The notes below the pieces were generated by a model. It had not been told where the DNA came from. It did no database searches and worked only from the letters and a program-made list of their open reading frames with translations. 64,000 nt of DNA from the NCBI RefSeq assembly GCF_001570565.1, contig NZ_BBXE01000019.1:223746-287745 (forward strand), written 5' to 3'. Shown here piece after piece: positions 16,067-24,825 of this stretch. Positions within the stretch are counted from its first letter, which is position 1. Each line of letters opens with the position of its first letter. This stretch comes from Herbidospora yilanensis (GTDB taxonomy: Bacteria; Actinomycetota; Actinomycetes; Streptosporangiales; Streptosporangiaceae). A program made the position numbers and the translations under genes.

Positions 16067-17322
16067 CAAACGGCCCAGGGCAGGTGCGCGCGGTTGGCCG
16101 CGACCAGCCGGGCCGCCAGGCCCGTCGCCAGGTCGGCCTGGCCGATGAGCGGGTGGGCGAGCAGCGCGTCCCGCACGCGGCGTTCCCCGCCGTTCCTGGC
16201 GGCGTCCAAGGCCAGGTCCTCGTACGCCGACACGTTCGCGATCAGCCCCCGGTAGAGCGGTTCGACGGCGGGCACCGGCAGCGGCGCGGCGCCGGACGCG
16301 CCGATGACGGCGGGCACCTCGATGACCGCCTCGGGGGGCAGGAACGGCAGGGTGGCGCCGTTGCGGGCGTTGACCACCTGCACGTCGCCCCGGTCGCCGG
16401 CCAGCGAGGCGATCAGCGCGACCGCGGCCTCGGAGTAGTAGGCGCCGCCGCGCCTGCCCAGCAGTTCGGGCTTGGTGTCGCTGGCGGGGTCGGCGTAGAC
16501 GTCGAGCAGCGTCTGCTCCATCGCGGCGACCTCGGCCGCCCGCGAGGGTTTGGTCCGCTGCTCCTCGACCACGTTGTCGTGCTCGTAGAAGTACCGCAGG
16601 TAGTACGACGGCACGACGCCCAGGTCGCGCAGGATCCACTCGGGCAGCCCGACCTCGGCGGCGATCGAGGCGGCGTGCTCCTCGATCAGGGCGGGCAGCC
16701 TCTCGGTCCCGCCGACGGTCACCGACCGCTCCCACGTCAGGTGGTTCAGCCCGACGTGGCCGAGCCCGATCGACTGCCACGGCACGTCCAGGAGGGCGGC
16801 GAAGCGCCGCTGCATCCCGATGGCCACGTTGCACAGGCCGATGGCCCGGTGGCCCTCGTCGAGCAGGGCGCGGGTCACGATGCCGACCGGGTTGGTGAAG
16901 TCGACGATCCACGCGCCGGGCGCGCGGCGGCGGACCTCCTCGGCGATCTCCAGCACCACTGGAACGGTCCGCAGCGCCTTGGCCAGGCCGCCGGCGCCGG
17001 TGGTCTCCTGGCCGACGCAGCCGCACTCCAGCGGCAGCGTCTCGTCGACGTCGCGGGCCGCCTGCCCGCCCACGCGCAGTTGGAGGAGCACCGCGCCGGC
17101 CCCCTCGACGCCCGGCCCGACCGACGCGTGCTCGGTCACCGCGGCGGGGTGCCCGGCGCGGGCCAGCATGCGGCGGGCCATCCCGGCGACCAGGGACAAC
17201 CGGCGGGCGTCCGGGTCGATCAGGGCGATCTCACTCAGCGGCAGCTCCTCGCGCAGCCGCGCGAAGCCGTCGATCAGCTCTGGTGTGTACGTCGAGCCGC
17301 CCCCGACAACGGCGAGTTTCAC
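16066..17322 (-). CDS. Glycoside hydrolase family 4 (6-phospho-beta-glucosidase type)
   Basis: 418 residues. The NAD-binding start KLAVVGGGSTYTPEL is typical, and the family's metal-binding Cys and His are visible in GLCNVAIG (about 171) and VGLNHLTW (about 200). GH4 enzymes need NAD+ and Mn2+ and cleave by oxidation-elimination. The N-terminus resembles 6-phospho-beta-glucosidases (CelF/LicH) more than alpha-glucosidases. GTG start, directly after the ROK stop, with AAGGAGG 5 nt upstream. Operon partners: ROK regulator and BadF kinase. Confidence 0.9.
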   Translation of the reverse strand: MKLAVVGGGSTYTPELIDGFARLREELPLSEIALIDPDARRLSLVAGMARRMLARAGHPAAVTEHASVGPGVEGAGAVLLQLRVGGQAARDVDETLPLECGCVGQETTGAGGLAKALRTVPVVLEIAEEVRRRAPGAWIVDFTNPVGIVTRALLDEGHRAIGLCNVAIGMQRRFAALLDVPWQSIGLGHVGLNHLTWERSVTVGGTERLPALIEEHAASIAAEVGLPEWILRDLGVVPSYYLRYFYEHDNVVEEQRTKPSRAAEVAAMEQTLLDVYADPASDTKPELLGRRGGAYYSEAAVALIASLAGDRGDVQVVNARNGATLPFLPPEAVIEVPAVIGASGAAPLPVPAVEPLYRGLIANVSAYEDLALDAARNGGERRVRDALLAHPLIGQADLATGLAARLVAANRAHLPWAV

Positions 17323-18504
17323 TCATCCTCCTTGGAGTTTCGATCCGAAGACCTCGTCCCGGACCACGTCGAGCCCCAGGTGCAGCGCCCCGGCGAGCAC
17401 CGGGTTGCCCTCGACGGCCGACAGCCGCAGCGGCGGCCGGGGCAGCGTGAGGGCGTGCAGTTCGCGTTCGGTCAGCGCCCGCAGCGTCTCGCCGCCGGCC
17501 AGCGGCATCCCGCCGGCCAGCACGATGACCTCGGGGTCGAGCACGGAGGTGATCGCGGCCAGCCCCGTGGCGAGCCGCCGGGCGATCTCCCGCAGCCCCT
17601 CGGCGGCCTCCCCGGCCCGCCTGCCGCCCTCCTCGGCGACCCGTACGGCACGCTCCACGGCCTCGGCCGCCGACGTCCCGCGGATGCCGCGCGCCCGCAG
17701 CAGCCGCAGCACCGCCTGGCCGCCGGCCAGGGCCTGGAAGCCGTGGTCGACCCGCTTGCCCACGTCGCGCGCGGTCGGCGCGCCGACGGCCGGCATGTAG
17801 CCCACCTCGCCCGCGCCGCCGGTGGCCCCCCGGTGCAGCCGGTCGCCCAGCACGATCGCCGAGCCGATGCCCGAGTCGACCCACAGCAGCACGAAGTCGC
17901 GGTGCCCGCCGTGGGCGCGTTCGGCCAGCGCCACGAGGTTGACGTCGTTCTCCACGTCGACGGGCGTGCCGACGCCGCCCGACAGGGTCGGGACGAGGTC
18001 GGGGATGTGCCAGCCCGGGATGTGGGCGGCGTACCCGAGGCGGCCCGTGGACGGGTCGACGGCGCCCTGGATGCCGATCACCACGCGGTTCACCGGGTGG
18101 GGCCAGGCCCCGGCCAGGGCGGTGCGCACCTTCTCCACCACGTCGCCGCCGGCCCGGCCGGGCGTCGGGAGCGCGGACGTGCCGACGACCGCGCCGGTCA
18201 GGTCGGCCACGGCGACCTCGATCCGGTCGCGGGTCACGTCGAGGGCCGCGACGTGGGCCGCCCCGGCGTTGATGCGGTAGAGCTCGGCGGTCCGGCCCGG
18301 CAGGCCCTCGCGGATGCCGTCGAGCACGACCAGACCGGCTTCCTGGAGGCGCAGCAGGAGCTGGGAGGCGGTCGGCTTGGACAGGCCCGTCAGGGCGCCC
18401 AGTTCGGGCCGGGTCAGCGGACCCCGGTCGAGGAGGACCCGCAGGGCCGCGCGGTCGTTGATGGCCCGCAGCAGGCTGGGGGTTCCTGGAGTCGGCTGGC
18501 TCAC
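17323..18504 (-). CDS. ROK-family transcriptional regulator lacking the zinc motif
   Basis: 393 residues from GTG at 18504. A winged helix (about 10-60; RGPLTRPELGALTGLSKPTASQLL) precedes a ROK domain with an ASKHA-type DVTRDRIEVAVADL strand and DVENDVNLVALAE. The usual E-x-G-H and CxCGxxGCxE zinc cluster is replaced by EVGYMPAVGAPTARDVGKRV, so zinc binding is probably lost and sugar-kinase activity is unlikely. Regulates the downstream GH4-BadF genes and probably itself. The upstream TTG at 18540 is actually the start of the -35 box, which argues against the longer frame. Confidence 0.87.
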   Translation of the reverse strand: MSQPTPGTPSLLRAINDRAALRVLLDRGPLTRPELGALTGLSKPTASQLLLRLQEAGLVVLDGIREGLPGRTAELYRINAGAAHVAALDVTRDRIEVAVADLTGAVVGTSALPTPGRAGGDVVEKVRTALAGAWPHPVNRVVIGIQGAVDPSTGRLGYAAHIPGWHIPDLVPTLSGGVGTPVDVENDVNLVALAERAHGGHRDFVLLWVDSGIGSAIVLGDRLHRGATGGAGEVGYMPAVGAPTARDVGKRVDHGFQALAGGQAVLRLLRARGIRGTSAAEAVERAVRVAEEGGRRAGEAAEGLREIARRLATGLAAITSVLDPEVIVLAGGMPLAGGETLRALTERELHALTLPRPPLRLSAVEGNPVLAGALHLGLDVVRDEVFGSKLQGG

Positions 18505-18540
18505 TTTGGAGAAAGTAAAGAAACCTTCCAAACGAGTCAA
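18505..18540 (-). promoter_or_regulatory. Promoter and autoregulatory operator of the ROK operon
   Basis: On the minus strand TTGACT (complement of 18535-18540) and TACTTT (complement of 18512-18517) are spaced by 17 bp, and the GTG begins 7 nt after the -10, so the transcript is probably leaderless. The promoter is bracketed by a perfect inverted repeat, TTTGGA (18505-18510) and TCCAAA (18527-18532), a plausible ROK operator. Confidence 0.65.
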
Positions 18541-18599
18541 GGGGCCGACACCGCATCGTGACCGGCGGGCTCGGGGGGACGCGTAGAATCTATCGGCCT

Positions 18600-20810
18600 A
18601 TGCCACAGTCATCCGCGCCCGAGCTGACCCGTGAACGCGACTACGTCGCCGGCCTCTACGACCGGCTCGACCAGTTGCGGGTGCGCACCCGCGCGCAGCT
18701 CGACGGCGTGCTCGCCCAGGGCGCGTTCGGCACCCACCAGAACCGGTCGGAACGCGACAACTTCGCCGTCATGTACTCCCAGCGCCTGGCCCGGTTGTGG
18801 GCCGTGGAGCGCGGGCTCTGCTTCGGCCGGCTCGACTTGGCCCCCGGGGCCGAGGAGACCCGCTTCTACATCGGCCGCATCGGGCTGACCGACGACGAGC
18901 AGCACCGGCTGCTGATCGACTGGCGGGCCCCGGTGGCCCAGCCGTTCTACCGCGCCACCCCGGCCGCGCCGATGGGCGTGACCCGCCGCCGCCACCTGCA
19001 CATCAAGGGCCGCGAGGTCGTCTCCGTCGACGACGACCTGCTCGACCTCGACGGCCTGACCGCCGACGACCGCGCCACCCTCAACGGCGAGGCCGCCCTG
19101 CTGGCCGCGCTGTCGGAGACCCGGACCGGCCGGATGCGCGACATCGTGGCCACCATCCAGGCCGAACAGGACCGCATCATCCGGGGCGACCTGTCGGGCG
19201 TGCTGGTCGTGCAGGGCGGGCCCGGCACCGGCAAGACCGTGGTCGCGCTGCACCGGGCGGCCTACCTGCTCTACACGTACAGGGAGCGGCTCGAACGCCG
19301 CGGGGTGCTCATCGTCGGGCCGAACCTCACGTTCCTGCGCTACATCGAGCAGGTGCTGCCGTCGCTGGGCGAGACCGACGTGCTGCTGTCGACCGTGGGG
19401 GAGCTGTTCCCGGGCGTGACCGCCACGCGGCCCGAACCGGCCTCGGCCGCCGCGCTCAAGGGCGGGCTGCGGATGGCCGACGTGCTCGCCCGCGCCATCG
19501 CCGACCGGCAGCGCATGCCGGCCAGGCCCGTCGACATCAGGCTCGACCGCTACACGCTGCGGCTCGACCGGCAGACCTTCGAGGCGGCCCGCAACCGGGC
19601 GGCCAAGTCGCGCCGCCCGCACAACCAGGCCCGCGCGGTGTTCGTGCGCCACCTGCTCAACACGCTGACCAAGCAGGCCGCCCGCCACCTGGGCCGCGGC
19701 GTGCTCTCCGACGAGGACTTCGCCGACCTGCGCGAGGACCTGCGCACCGAGGAGCCGGTGAAGGCCGCGCTCAACCGGCTGTGGCCCTACCTGACGCCCC
19801 AGCAGCTCCTCATCGGCCTGTTCACCTCGGCCGAGCGCATGACCGCCGCCGGGCTCACCCCGGCCGAGGCCGCGCTGCTGCTGCGCGAGCCGCCGCGCAA
19901 GGGCGAGCGCTGGTGGAGCGAGGCCGACGTGCCGCTGCTCGACGAGGCGGCCGAACTGCTCGGCGACATCGACGAGGGGGTGCTGCGGGCCGCCCGCCGC
20001 GCCGAGGAGGAGCGCGAGCAGCAACTCGCCTACGCCCGCGAGGTCCTGGAGATGACCGGCCTGGCCGACATCATGGACGCCGAGCGCTTCGCCGAGCGGC
20101 AGCAGGAGGAAGAGGGATATCTCACAACGGCCGAGCGTGCCGCCCGCGACCGCACGTGGGCCTTCGGCCACGTGATCGTCGACGAGGCGCAGGAACTGTC
20201 GGCGATGGCCTGGCGCACCCTGATGCGCCGCTGCCCGTCGCGGTCGATGACGATCGTCGGCGACATCGCCCAGACCGGTTCGGCGGCCGGCGCGCCGAGC
20301 TGGAAGAGCGTGCTCGACCCCTACGTCCAGGGCCGCTGGCGCGAGGCGCGGCTGACCGTCAACTACCGCACCCCGGCCGAGCTGATGGCCGTCGCGGCCG
20401 ACGTGCTCACCCTCGTCGACCCCGCTCTCAAGGCCCCCGACTCGGTCCGCGAGAGCGGCGAGAAACCCACCTCTGTGCGGACGAACGACCTGGTCGCAGA
20501 TCTGCCGGGGATCATCGAACGGCAGAAGGTGGCCGACGGCCGGCTGGTCGTGATCGCCCCCGACGGCCTCGACGTCGGCCTGCCCCGGATGACCGGTCCC
20601 GAGGCGCTCGACGCCGACGTGGCGGTGCTGTCGGTGACCGAGGCCAAGGGCCTGGAGTTCGACGCCGTCGTGGTGGTCGAACCGGCCCGGATCCTGGCCG
20701 AGTCGCCGCGCGGCGCGAGCGACCTTTACGTGGCCCTGACCAGGGCGACCCGGCGCCTTTGTGTGGTCCACACCGGCCCGTTGCCCGAGGTGCTGGCGGG
20801 CCTCCGATAG
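18600..20810 (+). CDS. helD: HelD/HelR-type RNA polymerase-recycling ATPase
   Basis: 736 residues from ATG at 18600 (MPQSSAPELTRERDYV). Superfamily 1 helicase core: Walker A GGPGTGKT (about 205), DEAQELSAMAW Walker B, GDIAQTGS motif III, NYRTPAEL motif IV and a C-terminal VTEAKGLEFDAVVV...YVALTRATR block. The N-terminal coiled region and the long insertion between the two ATPase halves match actinobacterial HelD, which releases stalled RNA polymerase and can confer rifamycin tolerance (HelR). A TAGAAT hexamer 10 nt upstream suggests a near-leaderless mRNA. I do not see a rifamycin-associated element upstream. Confidence 0.87.
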   Translation: MPQSSAPELTRERDYVAGLYDRLDQLRVRTRAQLDGVLAQGAFGTHQNRSERDNFAVMYSQRLARLWAVERGLCFGRLDLAPGAEETRFYIGRIGLTDDEQHRLLIDWRAPVAQPFYRATPAAPMGVTRRRHLHIKGREVVSVDDDLLDLDGLTADDRATLNGEAALLAALSETRTGRMRDIVATIQAEQDRIIRGDLSGVLVVQGGPGTGKTVVALHRAAYLLYTYRERLERRGVLIVGPNLTFLRYIEQVLPSLGETDVLLSTVGELFPGVTATRPEPASAAALKGGLRMADVLARAIADRQRMPARPVDIRLDRYTLRLDRQTFEAARNRAAKSRRPHNQARAVFVRHLLNTLTKQAARHLGRGVLSDEDFADLREDLRTEEPVKAALNRLWPYLTPQQLLIGLFTSAERMTAAGLTPAEAALLLREPPRKGERWWSEADVPLLDEAAELLGDIDEGVLRAARRAEEEREQQLAYAREVLEMTGLADIMDAERFAERQQEEEGYLTTAERAARDRTWAFGHVIVDEAQELSAMAWRTLMRRCPSRSMTIVGDIAQTGSAAGAPSWKSVLDPYVQGRWREARLTVNYRTPAELMAVAADVLTLVDPALKAPDSVRESGEKPTSVRTNDLVADLPGIIERQKVADGRLVVIAPDGLDVGLPRMTGPEALDADVAVLSVTEAKGLEFDAVVVVEPARILAESPRGASDLYVALTRATRRLCVVHTGPLPEVLAGLR

Positions 20811-20872
20811 CGGCCCTTGTACCAGCCTGTCCCACCTGCGAAAACTTGGCGTTCCCGCTGCTGGGGAGCTGG

Positions 20873-20900
20873 TTGACATCTGCGCTCAGGTCGGTAGTTT
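20873..20900 (+). promoter_or_regulatory. Strong sigma-70-type promoter without a reading frame behind it
   Basis: TTGACA at 20873-20878 and TAGTTT at 20895-20900 with a 16-bp spacer. Predicted start near 20905-20907. It is 450 bp from the next gene start and fits a non-coding transcript. Confidence 0.55.
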
Positions 20901-20904
20901 GCTG

Positions 20905-21160
20905 CGGAGTCCAGCACGGGACTGACCGGTTGGCCGTCCTCAGACATCGTCGGATTCCGCGTCCGTGACGGAGCGTCGCCCCACATTCGGGACGCTCCGT
21001 AGCTCAGCCAGGCGCGGCGCCGGCGCTTTTGTCGGGCCGGGGCACCACAACCGGGTGGGGGGTTGGACCCGGGAGGGGTCCCGGCGCCCAGTAGACAACG
21101 GAACTCCGCGCCCGCCGCCGACGGGACGGAACCGGTCCGAAGGGCGCTCAGGGCTCCGAA
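20905..21160 (+). ncRNA. Candidate structured RNA between helD and lnt
   Basis: The 550-bp gap 20811-21363 has no convincing reading frame but is full of stems. The presumed 5' end GGAGTCC (about 20905-20911) can pair with GGGCTCC (about 21150-21156), closing a roughly 250-nt RNA. Inside are a perfect 10-bp stem, 20968-20977 with 20991-21000 (13-nt loop), and a GGACCC/GGGTCC stem near 21065-21081. No signature of RNase P RNA, tmRNA or SRP RNA was found. The closed-end layout resembles 6S-like RNAs, but I cannot assign a family. Confidence 0.4.
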
Positions 21161-21213
21161 CCGTCTCGTGAGATGGGCCTGGGCACGTGGCACCCGTGCC
21201 CTGTGCGTAGCCG

Positions 21214-21261
21214 GATGGTCCTTGAGTTCTCCTGTGGCCACAGGAGAACTCAAGGACCATC
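21214..21261. repeat. 48-bp perfect palindrome
   Basis: Two 24-base arms (21214-21237 and 21238-21261) are exact reverse complements with no loop. The arm starts GATGGTCCTTGAG and ends CCTGTGG. Just before it is a second inverted repeat, GGGCACG/CGTGCCC (21181-21201). It could end transcription in both directions, though no T-run follows, or be the footprint of a palindromic element. Confidence 0.9.
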
Positions 21262-21363
21262 GCTGTGAGTTCCCTGGGATGTTCAAGTGCCTGTTTTGGG
21301 GCCTGCCGTCCGGCGCGGTACCGTTCCGACCAGCCCTTCATTCGGTCTGGTCAAAGGAGACGC

Positions 21364-22914
21364 GTGCTCGCAACGGCGACCCCGCGGTCGACCGCCCCGG
21401 CGTTCGCCCCGCCCGTGTGGGCCCGCGCCGGGCTTGCCGTCGCCGGCGGCCTGCTGATCTTCCTGGCCTTCCCGCCGCTCGGGTGGTGGTTCTGCGCCCC
21501 CGTCGGCGTGGCCCCCGTGGTCCTCTCCGTGTACGGCGTGCGTCCCCGCCGCGCCCTGTGGATCGGGTTCCTGGCCGGGCTGGCGTTCCTGTTCCCCGCC
21601 ATGGCGTGGGTGCGGCCCATCGGCGAGGACGCCTGGGTGGCCCTGGTCGCCATTGAGAGCGCTTTCTGGGCCGTCCAGGGTCTGCTGGTGTCCCTGGTGA
21701 TCCGGATGCGGTTGTGGCCGCTCTGGGCGGCGTGCCTGTGGGTGCTGCAGGAGTGGGCCCGCAGCACCTTCCCGATGGGCGGCTTCCCGTGGGCCCGCCT
21801 GGTCTTCAGCCAGGGCACCGCGCCCTACCTGAAGTACGCCTCCCTCCTCGGCGCCCCGTTTGTAAGTTTCACCGTCGCCCTGACCGGTTGCCTGCTCGCC
21901 TACCTGGCCGTTCACCTGTTCACCCGCGACTACCGCGAGCGCGTGGTCGCGCTGACGGCGGCCGGGGTGGTAGCCCTACCGGTGGTGGGGATGCTCGTCC
22001 CCCTCCACGGCGACGAGGGCAAGACGGTGAACATCGGGGTGATCCAGGGCAGTGTGCCCCGCAGCGACAAGCTGGGGTTCCACGGGGGCGAGCCGGCCGT
22101 CGTGCTGAAGAACCACGCCGACGAGACCCACCGGCTGGCCGAGGCGGTCCGGGCCGGCAAGCACCCCAGGCCCGACGTGGTGGTATGGCCCGAGAACTCC
22201 ACCGACATCGACCCGTTCCGCGACCCCGCCGCCTACGCGATCATCGACGCCGCGGCGAAGGACGTCGGCGTGCCGGTGCTCGTGGGGGCCGTGGTGATCC
22301 TCGGGGAGGACTCCCGGGCCACCCGCAGCATCGTGTGGGATCCGGTCACCGGGCCGGGCGCCTACTACGACAAGCAGAAACTGGTGCCGTTCGGGGAGTT
22401 CACCCCGTACAAGGACCTGGTCCTGGCCCTGTTCGAACGGGCCGGCCTGGTCGGGCGGCAGTCCGTCCCCGGCGACGAGCCGGGCGACCTGAAGGCCGGC
22501 CCGGTCACCCTGGGCGCGGTGAGCTGCTACGAGGTGGCCTTCGACACCATCGTCAACGGGACCGTCCGCGCGGGCGGCTCGCCGCTGGTGGTGCAGACCA
22601 ACAACGCGACCTACGAACAGTCGAACCTGCCGCCCCAGCAGCTCGCGATGTCGCGCATCAGGGCGGTGGAGCACAACCGCGCGGTGATCCCGGTCGCGAC
22701 GACCGGCGTCTCCGCCCACGTGGCCCCCGACGGGCGCATCCTGTGGGAGACGCCCGAACTGGTGGCCGCCAGCACGGTGGTGACGGCCCAGGTGCGCACG
22801 CGTGACACCGTGGCGACCCGGGTAGGTGTTCTGCCCGAGATCATTTTGATGGTGGCGGGATCGGGCGCGGTGGTCGCCGCGCGGCGGCGCCGGTGGAACC
22901 TGGAAGGTCACTAG
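21364..22914 (+). CDS. lnt: Apolipoprotein N-acyltransferase
   Basis: 516 residues from GTG at 21364, preceded by AAAGGAG. Six or so N-terminal membrane helices lead into a nitrilase-fold domain with the triad E in WPENSTDID (about 276), K in YYDKQKLVPFGE (about 337) and C in VSCYEVAF (about 388). Adds the third acyl chain to lipoproteins on the outer face of the membrane. The following ppm gene is 9 nt away; in mycobacteria the two are fused into one protein (Ppm1). Confidence 0.93.
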   Translation: MLATATPRSTAPAFAPPVWARAGLAVAGGLLIFLAFPPLGWWFCAPVGVAPVVLSVYGVRPRRALWIGFLAGLAFLFPAMAWVRPIGEDAWVALVAIESAFWAVQGLLVSLVIRMRLWPLWAACLWVLQEWARSTFPMGGFPWARLVFSQGTAPYLKYASLLGAPFVSFTVALTGCLLAYLAVHLFTRDYRERVVALTAAGVVALPVVGMLVPLHGDEGKTVNIGVIQGSVPRSDKLGFHGGEPAVVLKNHADETHRLAEAVRAGKHPRPDVVVWPENSTDIDPFRDPAAYAIIDAAAKDVGVPVLVGAVVILGEDSRATRSIVWDPVTGPGAYYDKQKLVPFGEFTPYKDLVLALFERAGLVGRQSVPGDEPGDLKAGPVTLGAVSCYEVAFDTIVNGTVRAGGSPLVVQTNNATYEQSNLPPQQLAMSRIRAVEHNRAVIPVATTGVSAHVAPDGRILWETPELVAASTVVTAQVRTRDTVATRVGVLPEIILMVAGSGAVVAARRRRWNLEGH

Positions 22915-22923
22915 GAGGAGCCG

Positions 22924-23667
22924 ATGGACCGGATGCTTGGGCGCGTGCTCGTGATCGTTCCCACCTACAACGAACGCGACAACCTGCCGCGCATCGTCGA
23001 GCGGCTCCGCTCGGCGCTGCCCGACGTCGACCTGCTGGTCGCCGACGACAACAGCCCCGACGGCACCGGCAAGATCGCCGACGAGCTGGCCGACCGCGAC
23101 GACCACGTGCACGTGCTCCACCGGCCCGGCAAGCAGGGCCTGGGCGCCGCCTACATCGCCGGCTTCCAGTGGGGCCTCGAACGCGGCTACGACGTGCTCG
23201 TGGAGATCGACGCCGACGGGTCGCACCAGCCCGAGGAGCTGCACAAGCTGCTCGCGGCGGTCGAGGGCGGCGCCGACCTGGCGATCGGGTCGCGGTGGGT
23301 GCCGGGCGGGAAGGTCATCAACTGGCCGGCCTCGCGGGAGTTCCTGTCGCGGGGCGCCAACACCTACACGCGCATCATGCTCGGCATGCCGGTCCGCGAC
23401 GCGACCGCCGGGTTCCGCGCCTACCGGGCCACCACCCTGCGCAAGATCGGCATCGAGGGCGTGCAGTCGCAGGGCTACTGCTTCCAGGTCGACCTGACCC
23501 TGCGCACGGTCCGCGAGGGGCTGCGCATCACCGAGGTGCCGATCACCTTCGTCGACCGGGCCGTGGGGCAGAGCAAGATGAGCCGCGACGTCATGACCGA
23601 GGCGCTGTGGCGCATCACCGTGTGGGGCGTGACCGGAATCCCCGCTCGGTTTCGCCGTCGGCGTTAA
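22924..23667 (+). CDS. ppm1: Polyprenol-phosphate mannosyltransferase
   Basis: 247-residue GT2 enzyme with VIVPTYNERDNLPRIV at the N-terminus, ADDNSPDGTG, and the metal-binding EIDADGSHQPEEL (about 95). Makes polyprenyl-phosphomannose from GDP-mannose at the cytosolic membrane face for glycolipids and protein O-mannosylation. No membrane helices of its own. ATG with GGAGGAG just upstream, in an operon with lnt. Confidence 0.92.
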   Translation: MDRMLGRVLVIVPTYNERDNLPRIVERLRSALPDVDLLVADDNSPDGTGKIADELADRDDHVHVLHRPGKQGLGAAYIAGFQWGLERGYDVLVEIDADGSHQPEELHKLLAAVEGGADLAIGSRWVPGGKVINWPASREFLSRGANTYTRIMLGMPVRDATAGFRAYRATTLRKIGIEGVQSQGYCFQVDLTLRTVREGLRITEVPITFVDRAVGQSKMSRDVMTEALWRITVWGVTGIPARFRRRR

Positions 23668-23732
23668 CGGGAACCCGCCTCGCACGCGCGGGCGTTCCAA
23701 CCCTCGTAGGCTCGCGTGTGGAGGTGTGGCGA

Positions 23733-24206
23733 ATGCTGCGAATCGGGCTGTTCCTGGCGTTTCTCGTGGTGCCGGTGCTGGAGATCTGGCTGCTGATCCA
23801 GATCGGTGAGGTCATCGGCGGCTGGACCACGGTCGCGCTGCTGATCGCCGACAGCCTGCTGGGCGGCTGGCTGGTACGGAGGGAGGGCCGCCGGGCCTGG
23901 GCCGCGCTGCGTAAGGCGATCGAGTCGGGCCGCATGCCCGACCGGGAACTCGCCGACGGCGCCCTGATCGTGACGGGCGGCGCGCTGCTGCTGGCCCCCG
24001 GTTTCATCACCGACGTCTTCGGCTTCTTCATGATCCTCCCCTTCACCCGGCCGCTCGCCCGTGAGCTGGCGACGTGGTTCCTGGGCCGGCGGGTCAAGTC
24101 GATGGCCGCCCGGTCCCCCTACGCCCCCTTCGTCTCCGCCATGCCCCGCCACGACCAGCCCCGCCCGCGCGAGAACGTGGTGCGCGGCGAGGTCGTCGAC
24201 GACTGA
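23733..24206 (+). CDS. fxsA: FxsA family membrane protein
   Basis: 157 residues. Hydrophobic N-terminal helices (FLAFLVVPVLEIWLLIQIG), a DSLLGGWLVRREGRRAW loop and a third helix (GALLLAPGFITDVFGFFMILP) are characteristic of FxsA, a cytoplasmic-membrane protein that sequesters phage exclusion factor in E. coli and is of unknown role here. ATG at 23733 is chosen for GGAGG 8 nt upstream; GTG at 23718 is possible. Confidence 0.88.
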   Translation: MLRIGLFLAFLVVPVLEIWLLIQIGEVIGGWTTVALLIADSLLGGWLVRREGRRAWAALRKAIESGRMPDRELADGALIVTGGALLLAPGFITDVFGFFMILPFTRPLARELATWFLGRRVKSMAARSPYAPFVSAMPRHDQPRPRENVVRGEVVDD

Positions 24207-24270
24207 ATGAACCCTCCGGGCGGCTCGCGGTGAAAGCAGGACGTCACGCCGCACCGCCCGAGAGGATCCC

Positions 24271-24825
24271 ATGAGGGAAGCCACCGCGACGGCCGGGGAC
24301 CACGACCTCATCCGGCGTTCCCTGGCCGAGCCCGAGTGCTTCGCCGCCCTGTTCGACCGGCACGCACCCCACCTGCACGCCTACGTCGCCCGCCGATTGG
24401 GCCCCGACGTGGCCGACGACGTCGTCTCCGACACCTTCCTCGACGCCTTCCGCCGCCGCCACGTCTACGACCCGGACCACACCGACGCCCGCCCGTGGCT
24501 CTACGGCATCGCCTCCAACCTCGTCGGCAAACACCGCCGCCGCGAGACGGCCCGCTACCGCGCCTACGCCCGCAGCGGCCCCGACGAGACGGTCGCCGCC
24601 CTCGTGGAGGAGGGCGTCACGACCCTGGCCGTGAACCGTCCGCTGCTGCGCGCGCTGGCCGCGCTGAAACCGGGCGACCGCGACGTCCTGCTGCTGGTCG
24701 CCTGGGCCCAGTTCACCTACGGGGAGGTGGCGCTGGCCCTGTCGATCCCGGTGGGCACGGTCCGTTCACGGTTGAACCGCGCCCGCACGAAGGTCAAGAC
24801 CGCGCTGGAGGCGGCCGATGCGTGA
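24271..24825 (+). CDS. ECF sigma factor
   Basis: 184 residues. Sigma region 2 (FAALFDRHAPHLHAYVARRLGPDVADDVVSDTF and RPWLYGIASNLVGKHRR) is followed by region 4 (YGEVALALSIPVGTVRSRLNRARTKVK). ATG with AGAGG 6 nt upstream. The downstream gene overlaps by 8 bp and encodes the membrane protein usually paired with this sigma type, so it may act as a regulator or target. Confidence 0.92.
   Translation: MREATATAGDHDLIRRSLAEPECFAALFDRHAPHLHAYVARRLGPDVADDVVSDTFLDAFRRRHVYDPDHTDARPWLYGIASNLVGKHRRRETARYRAYARSGPDETVAALVEEGVTTLAVNRPLLRALAALKPGDRDVLLLVAWAQFTYGEVALALSIPVGTVRSRLNRARTKVKTALEAADA

Noticed and set aside
15125..17026. Single 633-codon protein joining GH4-like and BadF sequence
   Set aside because: The first half is an out-of-frame read of GH4; the kinase starts at 16066 with a TGATG overlap.
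20811..21363. RNase P RNA, tmRNA or SRP RNA in the helD-lnt gap
   Set aside because: Their conserved core sequences are absent.
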